A DNA stretch of 64,000 nt from Kribbella sandramycini (GCF_013131805.1 NZ_JABJRC010000003.1:434001-498000), one strand, 5' to 3'; positions 1 through 8,545 are shown, numbered from the stretch's first letter. Notes: generated by a model from the letters alone, not told the origin. Program-made: numbers and translations.

Positions 1-1
1 C

Positions 2-1297
2 TTGGCTGATGCGCAGCTGGCAATCGCGCGCAGTTACGGCTTTCCGAGCTGGCCGCGGATCGTCCGCCATCTCGAGCTGGTCGGCCGCTACAGCCGGTCA
101 CCGCATCGGCAGTCCGTCGGCGGTCCGCTGGAGACGCCCGAGCAGCGCGCCGACGAGTTCCTCCGGCTCGCGACCCTGCACTACGGGCAGGACGATCCGG
201 CCCGTCAGCAGGCCGCCCGGCAGCTCCTCGATGAAGTTGCTGCGAGCAACATTTATACGATGGTGGTGGCAGGTGATCTCGACGGCGTCCGGCAGAATCT
301 CGACCAGGTCAGGGAAGAAGGCGGTCCTTACCAGTGGGAGCCGTTGCTCTACCTCACCTACAACCGGCTCGACGCGCCGAACCAGGTCGAGATCGCGCGG
401 TTGCTGCTGGCCAACGGCGCGGATCCCAACGCCGGATATCTGTGGCAGGGCCTGCCATCGCCGTTCACCGCGCTCACCGGCGTCTTCGGCCGTGGCGAAG
501 GTGATCAGCCGACCCATCCGAACCGGGTCGAGCTGGCCCGGTTGTTACTCGACGCCGGCGCGGATCCGAACGACAGCCAGACCATGTACAACTGCGGGCC
601 GGGGTCGCCCCCGCCGTACGACGAGGTCCACCTGGAACTCCTGCTCGAGTACGGGCTCGGGCGTGGGGACGGCGGTCCGTGGCACGACCGGATGACCGCG
701 GCGCACCCGACTCCCCAGCAGTTGCTGGAGGACGAGCTGGTGTTCGCGTCGTCCGCAGGGCTCGTCCGGCGAGTCGAGCTCGTGCTTGCCCAGGGCATCG
801 ATCCGGAAGGGCGGGGGACCGAGCACCCGACCTTCTGCGGGCATCGCGCGTACGAACTCGCAGCTGTGCAAGGGCATACGGAGATCGCGGCCTTGCTTCG
901 AGAACGGGGCGCTGCGCCGCTGGACGACGTCCACGAGGTTTATGCGGCGGCGTTCCGCGGCGAGACTCCGGCAGCCAGCGCCGAATTGGCCGCGCGGGCT
1001 GTCGCGCGGAACCCGTACCTGATGCACCGCGCCGCGGAGATCGGCCGGACGGCGGCGCTCGAACCCTTGTCCCGTTTGGGTTTCGAGGTGAACCATCATG
1101 CGAACGAGGCGCCGATCCACCGCGCCGCACTCAACGGCCACCTCGACACCGTCCGGAAGCTGATCGAGCTCGGCGCCGACCCTGAGCTGAGGGATCCGAT
1201 GTACGGCGGGAACGCGCTCAGCTGGGCCGAGCACAACCACCAGGACGCGGTGGCCGACTACCTCAGGGGCTTACCGCAAGGAACAGGAAGGCGCTGA
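2..1297 (+). CDS. Ankyrin-repeat protein, 5' end outside window
   Basis: The frame is open from the left edge, so the true start lies upstream; the TTG at position 2 is probably not the start. The first residues (DAQLAIARSYGFPSWPRI) match the conserved N-terminal stretch of a family of soluble actinobacterial ankyrin proteins, so only a short piece is missing. Ankyrin-type helices follow at about residues 128-147 (ARLLLANGADPN), 176-195 (ARLLLDAGADPN), 285-310 (AAVQGHTEIAALLRERGA) and 365-400 (HRAALNGHLDTVRKLIELGADP). Ankyrin repeats mediate protein-protein contacts; no catalytic domain is visible and the partner is unknown. Its 3' end overlaps the convergent antiporter gene by 35 bp. Confidence 0.85.
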   Translation: MADAQLAIARSYGFPSWPRIVRHLELVGRYSRSPHRQSVGGPLETPEQRADEFLRLATLHYGQDDPARQQAARQLLDEVAASNIYTMVVAGDLDGVRQNLDQVREEGGPYQWEPLLYLTYNRLDAPNQVEIARLLLANGADPNAGYLWQGLPSPFTALTGVFGRGEGDQPTHPNRVELARLLLDAGADPNDSQTMYNCGPGSPPPYDEVHLELLLEYGLGRGDGGPWHDRMTAAHPTPQQLLEDELVFASSAGLVRRVELVLAQGIDPEGRGTEHPTFCGHRAYELAAVQGHTEIAALLRERGAAPLDDVHEVYAAAFRGETPAASAELAARAVARNPYLMHRAAEIGRTAALEPLSRLGFEVNHHANEAPIHRAALNGHLDTVRKLIELGADPELRDPMYGGNALSWAEHNHQDAVADYLRGLPQGTGRR

Positions 1298-2372
1298 ACA
1301 CCATCAGGTGCACCGCGCCCTGCAAGAGCGTCGCCTTGCCGGTCGCGAGCGTCATCATGCTGGTCACGACGGTCAGCGCGAACAGCACCATCTCCTTGCC
1401 GTCCAGGCCGAGGACGAGCGGCCCGGTCAGCCAGATCGAGGCCACCGCGATCGCCGGGATGGTCAGGCCGATGCTGGCCAGCGCGGACCCGAGCGCCAGG
1501 TTGACGCTGGTCTGGAGGCGGTTGCGCAGTGCCGCGCGCACTGCCGCAACCGTCTCCGGAAGCAGCACGAGCAGGGCGATCACGACGCCGACGACGGCCA
1601 GCGGCGCGCCGGCCGACTCGACCGCGGCCTCCAGCTTGGGCGAGACCACCTTGGCCAGGCCGACCACGGCAACCAGACAGACGAACAGCAACCCGAGGCT
1701 GCTCAGCGCGACCCGGCCGCTCGGCGCGGCCGCATGCTGCTCCTCTTCCTCCTCGGGTGTCGCCGCCGGCTTCACCGGGAGGAAGTAGTCCCGGTGCCGC
1801 ACGGTCTGGACGAACACGAACACGCCGTACATCACCAGCGACACGACGCCCGCGAACGCGAGCTGAACCGGGCTGAATCGCGGCCCGGACTCGCTGGTGG
1901 TGAACGTCGGCAGCACCAGACTGAGCGTCACCAGCGCCGTCATCACCGCGAGCGCGCCACTCGACGCCTGCACGCGGAACTCCTGCACGTGGTGCCGGAT
2001 CGAGCCGACGACCAGCGCCAGACCGAGGATGCCGTTACAGGTGATCATCACCGCGGCGAACACGGTGTCCCGCGCCAGGGACGCCGCCTTGTCACCGCCG
2101 GAAGCCATCAGCGTGACGATCAGCGCCACCTCGATGATCGTCACCGCGAGCGCGAGGATCAGCGTTCCGAACGGCTCACCCACCCGGTGCGCGACGACCT
2201 CGGCATGATGGACGGCGGCGATCACCGCGGCCCCCAGACCGGCGCACACCAGCACCAGCAGCACTGTGCCGAGATCACGACCCCAGGACAGCACCAGGAC
2301 GACGAAGGCGAGCGGGGGCACGGCCAGACTCCAGCGCGGCAACCCATGGACCACGGAGTTAGTCATCTCCAT
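1263..2372 (-). CDS. chaA: ChaA-type Ca2+(Na+)/H+ antiporter
   Basis: 369 residues, close to the E. coli ChaA length. The protein is almost entirely hydrophobic, with about 11 predicted membrane helices. The first half carries a conserved glutamate-bearing helix (residues 66-83, GEPFGTLILALAVTIIEV) and the second half its pseudo-repeat (LLPETVAAVRAALRN). An acidic loop (EEEEE, about residue 207) separates the two halves. The family exports Ca2+ or Na+ in exchange for protons across the cytoplasmic membrane. It is a single gene, divergent from the GNAT gene at 2439. Family assignment is firm; the ion is inferred. Confidence 0.85.
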   Translation of the reverse strand: MEMTNSVVHGLPRWSLAVPPLAFVVLVLSWGRDLGTVLLVLVCAGLGAAVIAAVHHAEVVAHRVGEPFGTLILALAVTIIEVALIVTLMASGGDKAASLARDTVFAAVMITCNGILGLALVVGSIRHHVQEFRVQASSGALAVMTALVTLSLVLPTFTTSESGPRFSPVQLAFAGVVSLVMYGVFVFVQTVRHRDYFLPVKPAATPEEEEEQHAAAPSGRVALSSLGLLFVCLVAVVGLAKVVSPKLEAAVESAGAPLAVVGVVIALLVLLPETVAAVRAALRNRLQTSVNLALGSALASIGLTIPAIAVASIWLTGPLVLGLDGKEMVLFALTVVTSMMTLATGKATLLQGAVHLMVFSAFLFLAVSP

Positions 2373-2438
2373 TTATGCTAAGGGATTCCGAGTAATCCGG
2401 TTGGCAACCACTGCGGAGCGGGTGATGCTTCTCGCATC

Positions 2439-2939
2439 ATGACTGTGCAGATCAGGGTGGCGACCGACGCCGACTGGCCGGCGATCTGGCCGTTCTTCCG
2501 CGAGATCGTCACGGCGCGCGAGACCTACGCCTACGATCCGGAGCTGACCGCCGAGCAGGCGGAGCGGATGTGGATGACGCCGTCCCCGGGGGCGCGGACG
2601 ACGGTGGCGGTCGATGCCGAAGGCACCGTCCTGGGCAGCGCGAACATGTACGCGAACCGCCCCGGGCCGGGCGCGCACATCGCCAGCGCGAGCTTCATGG
2701 TGGCGGCGGCCGCGCGCGGGCACGGGGTCGGGCGGGCGCTGGGCACGGACATGATCGAGTGGGCCGGTCGGGAGGGGTTCCGCGGGATCCAGTTCAACGC
2801 GGTCGTCGCGGCGAACGAGCCCGCCGTCCATCTGTGGCAGGCGCTCGGCTTCGAGATCATCGGCACAGTTCCCGAGGCCTTCGACCACGCCAAGCTCGGG
2901 TACGTCGGGTTACATGTGATGTACCGTCCGCTGGTGTGA
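2439..2939 (+). CDS. GNAT-family N-acetyltransferase
   Basis: 166 residues beginning at ATG. The GNAT fold is complete: beta strands around residues 3-10 and 46-56, then the acetyl-CoA pyrophosphate loop at about residues 86-106 (AAARGHGVGRALGTDMIEWA), and the typical C-terminal LWQALGFEIIGTVPEAF. The family transfers an acetyl group from acetyl-CoA to an amine; the substrate cannot be read here. The stop codon overlaps the GTG start of the next gene, so the two are probably translationally coupled. Confidence 0.88.
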   Translation: MTVQIRVATDADWPAIWPFFREIVTARETYAYDPELTAEQAERMWMTPSPGARTTVAVDAEGTVLGSANMYANRPGPGAHIASASFMVAAAARGHGVGRALGTDMIEWAGREGFRGIQFNAVVAANEPAVHLWQALGFEIIGTVPEAFDHAKLGYVGLHVMYRPLV

Positions 2940-3781
2940 CCGACAACCGCGCACGCCGGATGTGGAAGACCCTCGAGCCGTTCCACGCGATCACGTACTT
3001 CGCGCCGGAGACCAGGCAGGCGACCGACGCACTCGGGCTCAAGGGCGGCTGGATGAGCTACTTCGGCTGCCGGGCCGCGCCGCTGGGCGCGGCCCCGGCC
3101 GAACTGGTGGCCGCGATCTTCTACAACTTCCACCCGGCGATGGTCGCCCGCTCGCTGCCGGACGCCTGGGGTTTCGCAAGCCCGACGGCGCTGCTCGACG
3201 CCCGGCTCGCCGCTGTGGACACCGCCGTACGCCGGCTGTTCGGGAGCGCTCCCTTCGGTCGGGCGGCTGAGCTCGCCCGGCGCGCGGCCGAGGCGGCTCC
3301 GGTGGCGGGGCGGCCGTTGGCGGCGGCCAACGCGGCGCTCGAATGGCCGAGCGAGCCGCATCTGGTGCTTTGGCAGGCGACCACGATTCTGCGCGAGTCG
3401 CGGGGTGACGGGCATGTCGCGGCGCTCGTCAACGCCGGGCTCAGCCCGTGTCAGGCCCTGGTGACGATCTCGGCGGCGGGTGGGCCGTCGAAGCAGGTCT
3501 TCCAGGTCAGCCGCCGCTGGACGGACGACGAGTGGGCGGCGGCGTCCGACGACCTGCGCTCCCGCGGCCTGCTGGACGACGCGGGCGAGTTGACCGACGC
3601 CGGGCGCACGCTCCGTCAGCAGGTCGAGGACACGACTGACGTACTGGCTGATCAGGGCTGGCGGGCGCTCGGTGACGAGCTGACGACCGAGTTGGCCGAC
3701 GTCGTCCGACCGTTGAGCTCGGTCGTGATGTCCGGCGGACTGATCCCACCGGACAACCCGATGGCGTTGCGCTGGGATTAG
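2936..3781 (+). CDS. SCO6745-family protein
   Basis: The start chosen is GTG 2936, which shares bases with the upstream TGA (GTGA overlap). The 281-residue protein begins MTDNRARRMWKTLEPFHAIT and keeps the family hallmarks: an N-terminal helix with an MWKTLEPFHAITYFAPE-like motif and GGWMSYFGCRAAPLGA at about residues 36-52. The C-terminal part (about 190-250) resembles a winged helix, with DDLRSRGLLDDAGELTDAGR. The family is widespread in actinomycetes and has no established reaction. Coupling to an acetyltransferase is the only functional hint. Overlaps the convergent LysG gene by 4 bp. Confidence 0.8.
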   Translation: MTDNRARRMWKTLEPFHAITYFAPETRQATDALGLKGGWMSYFGCRAAPLGAAPAELVAAIFYNFHPAMVARSLPDAWGFASPTALLDARLAAVDTAVRRLFGSAPFGRAAELARRAAEAAPVAGRPLAAANAALEWPSEPHLVLWQATTILRESRGDGHVAALVNAGLSPCQALVTISAAGGPSKQVFQVSRRWTDDEWAAASDDLRSRGLLDDAGELTDAGRTLRQQVEDTTDVLADQGWRALGDELTTELADVVRPLSSVVMSGGLIPPDNPMALRWD

Positions 3782-4662
3782 GTTCGTAGGCTCGCGGTCG
3801 CGGCGCGGAGTACGGCGGCGGTCAGGGCGGTCAGCACTGCGGATTCGAGTTTCCAGTGTTGCCAGTAGAGCGGCACGTCGATGTGCTTGCCTTGGGCAAC
3901 CTCTACCAAGCGGCCGGCGGCGATCGCGGGGCGGGCGAACTGTTCCTCGATCGTGCCCCAGCCGAGGCCGGTCAGCACCGCCTGCTGGAAGGCGCCGGCG
4001 GCCGGGACGGTGTGCACCGGTGGATCGACCCGACGGCGGGTCACTTTGCGGATCAGGCGATGCTGCAGCAGGTCCTTGTCGTTGAACACGACCACCGGCG
4101 CCTCGGCCAGCGCGTCGGCCAGCGGACGATCGGCGAGCCAGCGCTCGGCGTACCGGGGGTTCGCGACAGACAGGTACCGCATCTTCCCGAGTGGGACGAC
4201 GCGGCAACCCTGGACCGGCTTGGGGTCCGCGGTCACCGCGGCGAGCACCGTCCCGTTCCGGAGGTATTCGGCGGAGTGGTCCTGGTCCTCGCTGTGCAGT
4301 ACGAACCGCGCCGGGAACTGCTCGGTCAGCTCCAGCATCGCGGGCAGGAACCAGTTGTTCAGCGAGTCGGCGTTCACGGCCACCGGTAGCCGCATCGCGT
4401 CGACCGTCCCCCGGACGGCGGCGATCGCCTCCAGCTCCAGCAACGCGACCTGCCGCGCCAACCGCAGCACCGCCTCCCCCGCCGCCGTCGGCCGGGCCGG
4501 CCTCCCGCGCATCACGACCACTTGGCCGAGACGGCTCTCCAACGCCTTGATCCGCTGACTGACCGCGGACGGCGTCACCCGCAATCGCTGCGCCGCGGCG
4601 TCGAAACTGCCCTCGTCGACCACGGCCGCGAACGTCTCCAACTGCGCGGAGTCGATCTGCAT
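3778..4662 (-). CDS. lysG: LysR-type regulator LysG/ArgP
   Basis: 294 residues. The N-terminal winged helix-turn-helix (residues 5-65: LETFAAVVDEGSFDAAAQRL, then TPSAVSQRIKALESRLGQ) is followed by the LysR effector-binding domain, where ADSLNNWFLPAM (about residue 97) is characteristic of the ArgP/LysG subgroup. In this family the protein senses basic amino acids and activates the divergent exporter gene. Here lysE is divergent, 72 bp away, which is the classical arrangement. Family known; target inferred from position. Confidence 0.9.
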   Translation of the reverse strand: MQIDSAQLETFAAVVDEGSFDAAAQRLRVTPSAVSQRIKALESRLGQVVVMRGRPARPTAAGEAVLRLARQVALLELEAIAAVRGTVDAMRLPVAVNADSLNNWFLPAMLELTEQFPARFVLHSEDQDHSAEYLRNGTVLAAVTADPKPVQGCRVVPLGKMRYLSVANPRYAERWLADRPLADALAEAPVVVFNDKDLLQHRLIRKVTRRRVDPPVHTVPAAGAFQQAVLTGLGWGTIEEQFARPAIAAGRLVEVAQGKHIDVPLYWQHWKLESAVLTALTAAVLRAATASLRT

Positions 4663-4734
4663 GATGAAGCAATCCTAATGCCCCATCAGAATCTTTAGCT
4701 GGTCTCACCCGACGCCAGTTCCTACCGTCGAACC
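4663..4734. promoter_or_regulatory. lysG-lysE divergent promoter region
   Basis: The 72 bp between the two start codons is more AT-rich than its surroundings near 4663-4700 and must contain both promoters and the LysG operator. I could not identify a clean dyad, so no precise site is claimed. LysG/ArgP boxes are usually degenerate T-N11-A motifs. Confidence 0.5.
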
Positions 4735-5334
4735 ATGACCGCCCTCACCGGCTTCGCCACCACCCTCGGCCTGATCGTCGCCCTCGGCGCCCAGAACGCC
4801 TTCGTCCTCCGCCAGGGCCTGCGCCGCGAGCACGTCGTCCCGATCGTCCTCGTCTGCGCCTTCTCCGACGCGCTCCTGATCTCCGCCGGGATCGCCGGTC
4901 TCGGCGTCCTCATCACCCAATCCCCCCTGGCCCTCACCATCGCCAAGTACGCCGGCGCCGCCTTCCTCTACGCCTACGCCGCCCTGGCCGCCCGCCGAGC
5001 CCTCGCCCCCACCACCCTGACCGCCACCGCCACCCACTCCCCCCTCTCCCTCCGCACCGCCGTCCTCACCTGCCTCGCCTTCACCTACCTCAACCCCCAC
5101 GTCTACCTCGACACCGTCGTCCTCCTGGGCTCACTCGCCAACCAACACGGCCCCTCTGCCCGCTGGCTCTACGCCCTAGGCTCCGTCGCCGCCTCCTTCA
5201 CCTGGTTCACCGCCCTGGGCTTCCTCTCCCGCCACCTCTCCCCCCTCTTCACCCGCCCCCGCGCCTGGCAACTCCTCGACACCACCATCGCCCTCCTCAT
5301 GACCACCCTCGCCACCTACCTTCTACTGGGCTGA
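4735..5334 (+). CDS. lysE: LysE-type L-lysine/arginine exporter
   Basis: 199 residues with about six membrane helices. Family marks are the N-terminal ALGAQNAFVLRQGLRREHV (residues 18-36), which is diagnostic of the LysE/ArgO branch, and LTCLAFTYLNPHVYLDTVVL (about residues 115-135). The protein exports excess lysine or arginine across the cytoplasmic membrane, protecting against overload from peptide uptake. The synonymous codon choice is extremely C-rich. Regulated by the adjacent LysG (inference from family and position). Confidence 0.93.
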   Translation: MTALTGFATTLGLIVALGAQNAFVLRQGLRREHVVPIVLVCAFSDALLISAGIAGLGVLITQSPLALTIAKYAGAAFLYAYAALAARRALAPTTLTATATHSPLSLRTAVLTCLAFTYLNPHVYLDTVVLLGSLANQHGPSARWLYALGSVAASFTWFTALGFLSRHLSPLFTRPRAWQLLDTTIALLMTTLATYLLLG

Positions 5335-5342
5335 TATCCACA

Positions 5343-5667
5343 GGCGAGATCTTCAGGTGCCCGAAGCCCCACCTCTCCTTCGTCCGCCACTTCCAACGCA
5401 AGTACGACGGCAGATTGCCGGTCTGGGTGGTGACCGAGATCCTCGACTTCGGCTCACTCAGCTACCTGTTCACCGGCCTCAAGTCCGCCGACCGCAACGA
5501 GATTGCCGCCCGGCTCGGCATCCTCGATCGCCGCGGCGCGCAGCTGGCCGGTCGACGTCCGGCAGTTGCTGCCGGCCGAGTTCCCGAGCACGGGGCGCAG
5601 GCTGGCTGAGGCCGGCTTTCCCGACGGGTGGACCGGCCAGAAGCCATGGAAGGCGGATCAGCGGTAG
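5343..5667 (+). pseudogene. Decayed Abi-family (AbiD/AbiF-like, Abi_2) gene
   Basis: Two reading-frame blocks match different parts of one family. Block 1 (about 5361-5510) reads KPHLSFVRHFQRKYDGR then LPVWVVTEILDFGSLSYLFT, the central Abi_2 signature. Block 2 (5551-5667, another frame) reads DVRQLLPAEF ... AGFPDGWTGQKPW, the usual Abi_2 C-terminus ending in GFP-x-GW. The N-terminal half and the conserved RNxCAHHxRLWNR core between the blocks are missing, so the gene has both deletions and a frameshift. Abi proteins of this family mediate abortive phage defence. The last 10 bp overlap the convergent SDR gene. Confidence 0.72.
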
Positions 5668-6569
5668 CCGGTGGTGTTGGCGGGGTGGCCGGGTTGTTCT
5701 ACTTCGACGATGTATCGCCAGGCGTCGGGGCGACTGCCGTCGAGGTCGGTGAAGTTGTAGAGCTTGGCGAGGTCGCCGCTGGAGGTGGATTTGCCGTTCC
5801 AGCGGCGGAGGTCGGGGTCGGCGGCGAGGGCGGCGACGGCGCGGCCGACGAAGGACGGGCTTTCGGAGATGGCGAAGTGGGGGATTTTCGTGGTGGCGTC
5901 GCGCCAGTTGTCCTCGGTGACGCCGAAGTGTTCGAGCATGGCTTCGGAGCGGAGCCAGCCGGGGGTGAGGAGGACGGCGGTGGCTTCGTACTTGTCGAGT
6001 TCGTGGGCGAGGGCGAAGGCCATTCGGCTGACTGCGCCTTTGGCGACGTCGTAGAAGAAGGAGACGCGGTAGTTGTCGGCGTTGTACTCGTCGGTGCCGT
6101 CGGTCATCTCGACGACGAGGCCGCCGGGGGTTTTGATCAGCAGCGGGAGCGCGTAGTGGCTGGTGATCGCGTGGGTGTCGACGCCGAGGCGCAGGAGGTG
6201 CAGGCCGGCGGCCAGGTCGCTCTCCCAGACGGTCTTGTCCCACTCGGGCTCGCCGAACTGGCCCCAGATGTCGTTCACCAGGATGTGCAGCGCGCCTTGC
6301 TCACGCTCGATCCGCTCGACCAGCGCCTGCACCTGAGCGGGGTCGAGATGGTCGACCTGGACGGCGATGCCGTGGCCGCCCGCCTGGTCGATCAGCTCGG
6401 CGGTGTCCTCGATCGTCTCCGGGCGGTTCATCTCCGAGCGGCTGGTCCGGGTCGTCCGGCCGGTCACGTACACGGTCGCGCCGGCGGCGCCCAGCTCGAC
6501 CGCGATCCCCCGGCCGGCCGCGCGGCTGCCTCCGGTCACCAATGCCACTTTGCCCGCCAACGGCTTCAT
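5658..6569 (-). CDS. Short-chain dehydrogenase/reductase
   Basis: 303 residues. The Rossmann nucleotide motif is TGGSRAAGRGIA (residues 12-23), with VTGRTTRTSR next suggesting NADP(H) by its arginines. The active-site Tyr/Lys pair is Y173/K177 (FFYDVAK). The usual NNAG reads VNDIWG, which is unusual but seen in some SDR subfamilies. Substrate unknown. The start lies 14 bp from the first of two operator copies shared with the divergent TetR gene, so it is very likely induced together with that regulator. Confidence 0.87.
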   Translation of the reverse strand: MKPLAGKVALVTGGSRAAGRGIAVELGAAGATVYVTGRTTRTSRSEMNRPETIEDTAELIDQAGGHGIAVQVDHLDPAQVQALVERIEREQGALHILVNDIWGQFGEPEWDKTVWESDLAAGLHLLRLGVDTHAITSHYALPLLIKTPGGLVVEMTDGTDEYNADNYRVSFFYDVAKGAVSRMAFALAHELDKYEATAVLLTPGWLRSEAMLEHFGVTEDNWRDATTKIPHFAISESPSFVGRAVAALAADPDLRRWNGKSTSSGDLAKLYNFTDLDGSRPDAWRYIVEVEQPGHPANTTGYR

Positions 6570-6582
6570 CGCTCAATCCTTT

Positions 6583-6619
6583 CCATACACTGTATGGTTA
6601 GGTACCATACGGCGTATGG
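6583..6619. promoter_or_regulatory. Twin TetR operator, CCATAC-N3-GTATGG twice
   Basis: Two perfect copies of CCATAC-N3-GTATGG occur at 6583-6597 and 6605-6619, centres 22 bp apart (two helical turns), in the gap between the SDR gene and its divergent TetR gene. The second copy contains the TetR start codon (6616-6618). A repressor bound there would cover the beginning of its own mRNA. Dyads read directly; the binding protein is inferred from adjacency. Confidence 0.8.
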
Positions 6620-7386
6620 TTAGTACTGGCAAGCGCTCCGGCCGGCCCCGCGCGGGTGAGGAGCGGCTGAGCCGGACGGCGATCCTCACCGCCGCGCTGC
6701 GGATCGTCGACGACGAGGGCATCGACGCGCTGACCATGCGCCGTTTGGCCGCGACGCTCGGGGTGAACCCGATGTCGCTCTACCACCACCTACCGAACAA
6801 GGCCGCCGTCCTCGCGGGCCTCGCGGAGCTGGTGTTCGCCGAGCTGGAGATCCCCGACCCGGGCGCCGCCGTCCCGTGGGCCGATCAGCTGAAGGACGCC
6901 GCGCGCGCCTACCGAAACGCGCTGCGCGCCCACCCGAACCTCGCCCTCCAGGTCCTCTCCGACACCTCGACGGTCTCGGCGGTGGTCGTGGCCACGGTCG
7001 AGCCGTTCTACCGCGCGCTCGATCGGGCCGGCCTGACGCCGCGGCAGATCGTCGAAGCGGTGAACACGCTGATCGACTTCATCCACGGCTTCCTCCTCGG
7101 CGAGGTCTCCGTCCGCGCCGAGACCTTCGACCTGGCCCCCGATCTCCTCGCGCGCACGGCCGACCTCCCGGCCGGGAAGGCCCCGACCCTGGTCCGCGTC
7201 GTCGGCGAACTCGGCGCCGAAGGCCTCGCCTACGACTTCGACTCCGGTTTCGAGGCCGCGCTCGCGATCTTCACCGCGGGCATCGCGGCCGGTACGACGA
7301 ACGCCGTCAACACCACCGGCACGGTCAACCCGGCCACCAGTGTCGCCAGCGGCAGCCAGACCGCCCCGACCGCGAACCCGACGTAG
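6616..7386 (+). CDS. TetR-family regulator (TetR_C type)
   Basis: 256 residues from ATG 6616; no Shine-Dalgarno sequence is visible, suggesting a leaderless message. The N-terminal helix-turn-helix is at about residues 20-65 (LTMRRLAATLGVNPMSLYHHLPNKAAVL). The ligand domain resembles classical TetR (TetR_C), with an IDFIHGFLLGEV-type helix. About 40 low-complexity residues rich in T, N, A and S at the C-terminus are unusual and lie antisense to the end of the neighbouring MFS gene (157-bp convergent overlap). Probable repressor of the divergent SDR and of itself. Confidence 0.88.
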   Translation: MVSTGKRSGRPRAGEERLSRTAILTAALRIVDDEGIDALTMRRLAATLGVNPMSLYHHLPNKAAVLAGLAELVFAELEIPDPGAAVPWADQLKDAARAYRNALRAHPNLALQVLSDTSTVSAVVVATVEPFYRALDRAGLTPRQIVEAVNTLIDFIHGFLLGEVSVRAETFDLAPDLLARTADLPAGKAPTLVRVVGELGAEGLAYDFDSGFEAALAIFTAGIAAGTTNAVNTTGTVNPATSVASGSQTAPTANPT

Positions 7387-8399
7387 ACCGCGATCGCGAA
7401 GACGCCGCTGAAGAAGCTCGCCGTGGATGTCACGGTCGCCCGCGCGGGGCCCTCGATCGCATCCTGGAGGCGCGCCTCGGCGACCACGATCACGAGCTGG
7501 AGTACACCGTACCCGAGCGCGATCAGCGCGAATCCCCAGGGCGAACCGCTCAACGCGCCGACCGCGATCAGCAGGCCCGCCCCGATGAGCAACGTCGTGA
7601 AAGTTGCCGCAGGCAACTTGTACGCCGATCCAGCGAGCGCGCTGCCGATCGCCTGCGCGGCCACGGTCGTCGCCACCAGTAACGGAATGAGGGTGGTCGG
7701 GACGCCGAGATCTCCGGCCAGCAAGCCGAAGTACTCGTCGAAGGCCAGGAAGCCGCCGAGTAACGCAACCAACCCCACCGCCCATCGAAGGCGGCGGGAC
7801 CGCACGACCTCGGTCAACCCCGACCGCAGCATCTCCCCGTACTCCGTGAACGCGCGACGGGAGCCTGAGCCGGACTCAGCCGGAGCGCTCGGCGACTCGT
7901 GGAGCGTGTAGGCCACGGCGGCCCTCGTCAGGCCGGCCAACGTGCTGAGGGCACCAGCCAGCACATAGCCGCCTATGGCGAAGACAGGCGCGGCCAAGGC
8001 GGTGGCGGCCAGGTTGGCCACGAAGGCGGCAGAGCGAGCCCGGGCCAGCACAGTGGGGAAGTCTTCCGCCTCGCCCCGGGCGGCCAGTTCGTCGTAGACG
8101 AAGGCCTCATAACTGCCGGAGGTCAGCGCCGAGGCGGCACCCCAGAGGACGAATCCCGCAGCGAAGCCGGCGTAGCCGGGCAGCACGATCCAAGTCGCGT
8201 AACCAACCGCACTCAGCAACGAGCCGAGGATGAGGAGCGTGCGGCGCGAGTATGTATCGGCCCAGGCGCCCGACGGGACCTCGAGCAAGAATCCGGTCGC
8301 CGCCCAGATGACGAACAGGGTCGAGATCTGCGTCGTCGACAACCCGTGGTCCCGGAACAGCAACTGGTACAGCGGATACAGGAGGACGAAATCCTCCAA
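7230..8399 (-). CDS. MFS transporter, N-terminus uncertain
   Basis: 389 residues from TTG 8399, with about 11-12 membrane helices and a typical MFS loop (GAWADTYSRRTLLILGS, residues 44-60). The start is doubtful. Translating upstream in frame extends helix 1 naturally (SDRAWIIAFAALEDFVLLY) to 8435, where an in-frame TGA (8436-8438) follows an ATG at 8462. TTG 8399 would therefore begin inside the first helix. This could be an unusual start, a recent nonsense mutation or a sequencing error. Likely a drug or metabolite exporter; no substrate evidence. Confidence 0.75.
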   Translation of the reverse strand: MEDFVLLYPLYQLLFRDHGLSTTQISTLFVIWAATGFLLEVPSGAWADTYSRRTLLILGSLLSAVGYATWIVLPGYAGFAAGFVLWGAASALTSGSYEAFVYDELAARGEAEDFPTVLARARSAAFVANLAATALAAPVFAIGGYVLAGALSTLAGLTRAAVAYTLHESPSAPAESGSGSRRAFTEYGEMLRSGLTEVVRSRRLRWAVGLVALLGGFLAFDEYFGLLAGDLGVPTTLIPLLVATTVAAQAIGSALAGSAYKLPAATFTTLLIGAGLLIAVGALSGSPWGFALIALGYGVLQLVIVVAEARLQDAIEGPARATVTSTASFFSGVFAIAVYVGFAVGAVWLPLATLVAGLTVPVVLTAFVVPAAMPAVKIASAASKPESKS

Positions 8400-8545
8400 C
8401 GCTGCGAAGGCGATGATCCACGCGCGGTCCGAACGTCAAAGATGCGGGGCCGGGAATCTCATTTCCCCACGGTACGCCGGGAGCGCGTCGCGCGCAGCCC
8501 TAAATTGTCGCGCGGAGTCGCCGGGCCTTCGGGCAGAGTGGACGA

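Noticed and set aside
2531..4708. 725-residue minus-strand frame
   Set aside because: Antisense to GNAT, SCO6745-like and partly shifted from LysG; arginine/glycine-rich composition only.
5415..5609. Intact 64-residue protein
   Set aside because: Only part of an Abi_2 signature in a decayed gene; the TTG start falls in the middle of the domain.
8436..8438. Selenocysteine read-through of the in-frame TGA in the MFS gene
   Set aside because: MFS exporters are not selenoproteins and no SECIS-like hairpin is evident.
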